From: JBOGED01 sp050743625
GTDB taxonomy: Bacteria > Actinomycetota > Nitriliruptoria > Euzebyales > Egibacteraceae
Length of the DNA stretch: 14,504 nucleotides
Direction of reading: 5' to 3'
NCBI GenBank assembly: GCA_050743625.1
Contig: JBOGED010000226.1
Span: 1 to 14,504 of the forward strand
Shown: positions 13,265 to 14,504 of the stretch, piece after piece
Layout: every line of letters starts with the position of its first letter
Numbering within the stretch: position 1 is the stretch's first letter
Notes under the pieces: model-generated
The model's database searches: none
Told to the model about the DNA's origin: nothing
What the model saw: only the letters and a program-made list of their open reading frames with translations
Position numbers and translations under genes: made by a program

Positions 13265-14002
13265 ATGGCTCAGTCAAGCGTTCCCGCCGCATCGCTCTCC
13301 GGGCAGGACTGGATCTCCGCGGCGCTCGACGCGATCGCCGAGGCTGGGGTCGACGCGGTTGCGGTAGAGCCGCTCGCGCGGCGGCTGGGGGTCACGAAGG
13401 GCAGTTTCTACTGGCACTTCCGTTCTCGGCGTGCCCTCGTCGATGCCGCGCTCGCCCACTGGGAGCAGGCCGGGACCGAGGAGATCATCGCGTGGCTCGC
13501 GCGGATCCCCGATCCTCGTGAGCGTTTGCGGCACCTGCTCGTCCAGGCGATCCAGGACCGCGGGGGCGGTCGGTTGTTAGCCGCCCTGTACGCCGTCGCT
13601 GACCATCCCCAGGTCGCCCCCGTCCTCAGGCGCGTCACCGACCGGCGCCTGCGCTACCTCGAGGAGACCTACGTGGCACTCGGGCTGTCCACGGACGACG
13701 CCCGGCGATGGGCGCTGCACGCCTATGCTACGTACATAGGCTTTCATCACCTGCTCCGCACGGGTCTCGCCGACACGGAGCTGGCCGCCTCGGCCGTCCA
13801 GCTCCAAGAGGTACTGATCCCTCCCGCCGCCAGCGCCGCCTCAGGAGGCGGCTTGGGCGGCCCGTCTCCACATCGCCAGCACGATCCACATGATGAACAT
13901 GCGCACGGGAAGAGGGAGATCGTCGGGGAGGTCGGCGACGGCTCTTCTGGTCGCCCAGCCGGCCGGGCGGATCGTGCCGACGGCGCTTCCGCCGTCTCGT
14001 AG
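13265..14002 (+). CDS. TetR/AcrR-family transcriptional regulator
   Basis: DNA-binding repressor. The N-terminal helix-turn-helix is complete: WISAALDAIAEAGVDAVAVE then PLARRLGVTKGSFYWHFRSR (residues 16-55), ending in the family's GSFYWHF motif. The C-terminal ligand/dimer domain follows and seems complete by about residue 187 (VQLQEVLIPP). The remaining roughly 58 residues are low-complexity and antisense to the next gene. I chose ATG 13265, six bases after the TAGCGT box, which suggests a leaderless message; ATG 13259 is inside the operator. It probably represses itself and the divergent DUF6463-like gene through the palindrome at 13222-13262. The ligand is unknown. Confidence 0.87.
   Translation: MAQSSVPAASLSGQDWISAALDAIAEAGVDAVAVEPLARRLGVTKGSFYWHFRSRRALVDAALAHWEQAGTEEIIAWLARIPDPRERLRHLLVQAIQDRGGGRLLAALYAVADHPQVAPVLRRVTDRRLRYLEETYVALGLSTDDARRWALHAYATYIGFHHLLRTGLADTELAASAVQLQEVLIPPAASAASGGGLGGPSPHRQHDPHDEHAHGKREIVGEVGDGSSGRPAGRADRADGASAVS
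13835..13852. terminator. Hairpin at the convergent gene ends
   Basis: gccgcct (13835-13841) and aggcggc (13846-13852) form a 7-bp stem around cagg. It spans the stop of the minus-strand gene and the point where the TetR domain should end, so it may stop transcription from both sides. It is weak and lacks a U-run. Confidence 0.35.
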
Positions 14003-14308
14003 CACGTACCCTCGCCGCCAGGCAGATTCGCGGGCCAGCTCGTACCTCTTCGCCTCCCAGCGCACGGGGATCACCCGGCCCCAGGTACGCATCTTGTCCG
14101 TGGACGCCATGGTCACCCCCTCGCGCTCGAGGACGAACGGGCTACCCAATCGTCCCTGCCGCGCCGCTCGGTATACAGACTCTTCCGCGGTGAGTTGGGC
14201 GGCCTCGCGGAACCAGCCCATGTCGATGACGCCCACGCGGACGCCATCCTGGATGATCTCGAAATCCCCGGACCTCCAGCTCACCGGCACCACGTGAATC
14301 ACCGCCAC
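13841..14308 (-). CDS. Unknown protein with C-terminal membrane anchor
   Basis: A 155-aa protein I do not recognise. The body alternates short beta-strand-like stretches (FEIIQDGVRVGVIDMGWFRE; FVLEREGVTMASTDKM; VIPVRWEAKRYELARESAWR; YVLRDGGSAVGTIRPAGW). It ends with ADLPDDLPLPVRMFIMWIVL and AMWRR, one hydrophobic helix with basic residues at its end. The repeated 'G..VG.I' and 'F.L...G' strands recall the tubby/LURP-one-like fold seen in other small bacterial proteins, but this is only a resemblance. The start is uncertain: GTG 14308 has no Shine-Dalgarno, and in-frame GTGs at 14302, 14293 and 14290 are alternatives. A 14-codon ORF with a good ribosome site ends 6 bases before 14308. The 3' part overlaps the TetR frame by 162 bases. 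Confidence 0.65.
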   Translation of the reverse strand: MAVIHVVPVSWRSGDFEIIQDGVRVGVIDMGWFREAAQLTAEESVYRAARQGRLGSPFVLEREGVTMASTDKMRTWGRVIPVRWEAKRYELARESAWRRGYVLRDGGSAVGTIRPAGWATRRAVADLPDDLPLPVRMFIMWIVLAMWRRAAQAAS

Positions 14309-14314
14309 GGCGCG

Positions 14315-14359
14315 TCAGGAGCCGGTCGGTGGCTCACGGAACGCCGCCGTTGTCGCCAT
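14315..14359 (-). other. Short upstream ORF (14 codons) before the membrane-anchored gene
   Basis: ATG 14359 is preceded by GGGAGGA with 5 bases between, the best ribosome site in this stretch. It encodes MATTAAFREPPTGS and stops at 14315, 6 bases before GTG 14308. It could be a leader ORF that feeds ribosomes to the next gene, or the real N-terminus separated by a frameshift. Confidence 0.3.
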
Positions 14360-14504
14360 ATCCGTCCTCCCGCGGCCGTCCACTTCCGACCCAAGGGTAT
14401 CCCTACCGGTTGGGCGGGAGGCCGACCTCTCAAGCGAGGTTGTCTCAGCCGTATCACCGCACCGCACCGAGTGCTCCTCTGTCGGTCGCGGGCAAGGCCT
14501 CTAG
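14360..14504. other. Window end without a recognisable gene
   Basis: 145 bases that hold no convincing reading frame. It presumably contains the promoter of the minus-strand gene; I see a short ggta/tacc inverted repeat (14396-14407) but no clear -10/-35 pair. Confidence 0.3.

Noticed and set aside
14394..14404. A plus-strand GGGTAT as a SigF-type -10 element
   Set aside because: No GTTT lies at the required distance, and no gene follows within the window.

Overview
The window is GC-rich throughout and has short intergenic gaps, frequent GTG starts and several starts with no Shine-Dalgarno. It carries an archaeal/eukaryotic-type prolyl-tRNA synthetase, a YibE/F protein, a ROK kinase and a pheA...serS neighbourhood. 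Together these suggest a chromosome of a high-GC actinobacterium, perhaps a deep-branching one; the phylum call is an inference from composition and gene content, not a placement. I see no tRNA, rRNA, CRISPR array, transposase or integrase.

Layout. 1-110: tail of a DUF4394-like protein, then a long hairpin. 224-1618: proS. 1620-1907: a promoter-like element and a hairpin-rich leader, then a stand-alone HD protein of the RelA/SpoT-hydrolase (Mesh1) type (1908-2510). 2520-4697, minus strand: a two-gene accessory module of somewhat lower GC. It consists of an AlbA_2 + HATPase_c_4 (Schlafen/RecG-like) protein, now split by a one-base frameshift, overlapping a ParA-type ATPase by 4 bases (ATGA). 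4750-10735, plus strand: a run of core genes: a GT-C type membrane glycosyltransferase, pheA (ATGA overlap), a YibE/F membrane protein, serS and a ROK sugar kinase.

10736-12740 is a different kind of region. Two minus-strand genes encode small, highly hydrophilic, probably disordered proteins that share a box reading GQ-x-PGGRATRGP, each behind a possible SigF/SigB-type promoter. Next to them are three gene remnants: the region-4 end of an ECF sigma factor, a 5'-truncated and frameshifted Uma2 nuclease, and a frameshifted SRPBCC-like gene. The sigma and Uma2 remnants meet head to head at one point, which looks like a deletion or rearrangement junction.

12800-14308: a DUF6463-like membrane protein and a divergent TetR regulator share an intergenic region that is almost entirely one perfect 18-bp inverted repeat, each arm holding its own smaller palindrome. 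This is a strong candidate for auto-regulation plus control of the membrane protein. A convergent minus-strand gene of unknown function, with a C-terminal membrane anchor, closes the window.

The most interesting items are the Schlafen/RecG-like + ParA pair, the paired disordered proteins with possible stress promoters, the remnant junction at about 11,918-11,950, and the TetR operator. Three apparent single-base frameshifts in 14.5 kb, two of them in C/G runs, also raise the possibility of uncorrected sequencing errors.
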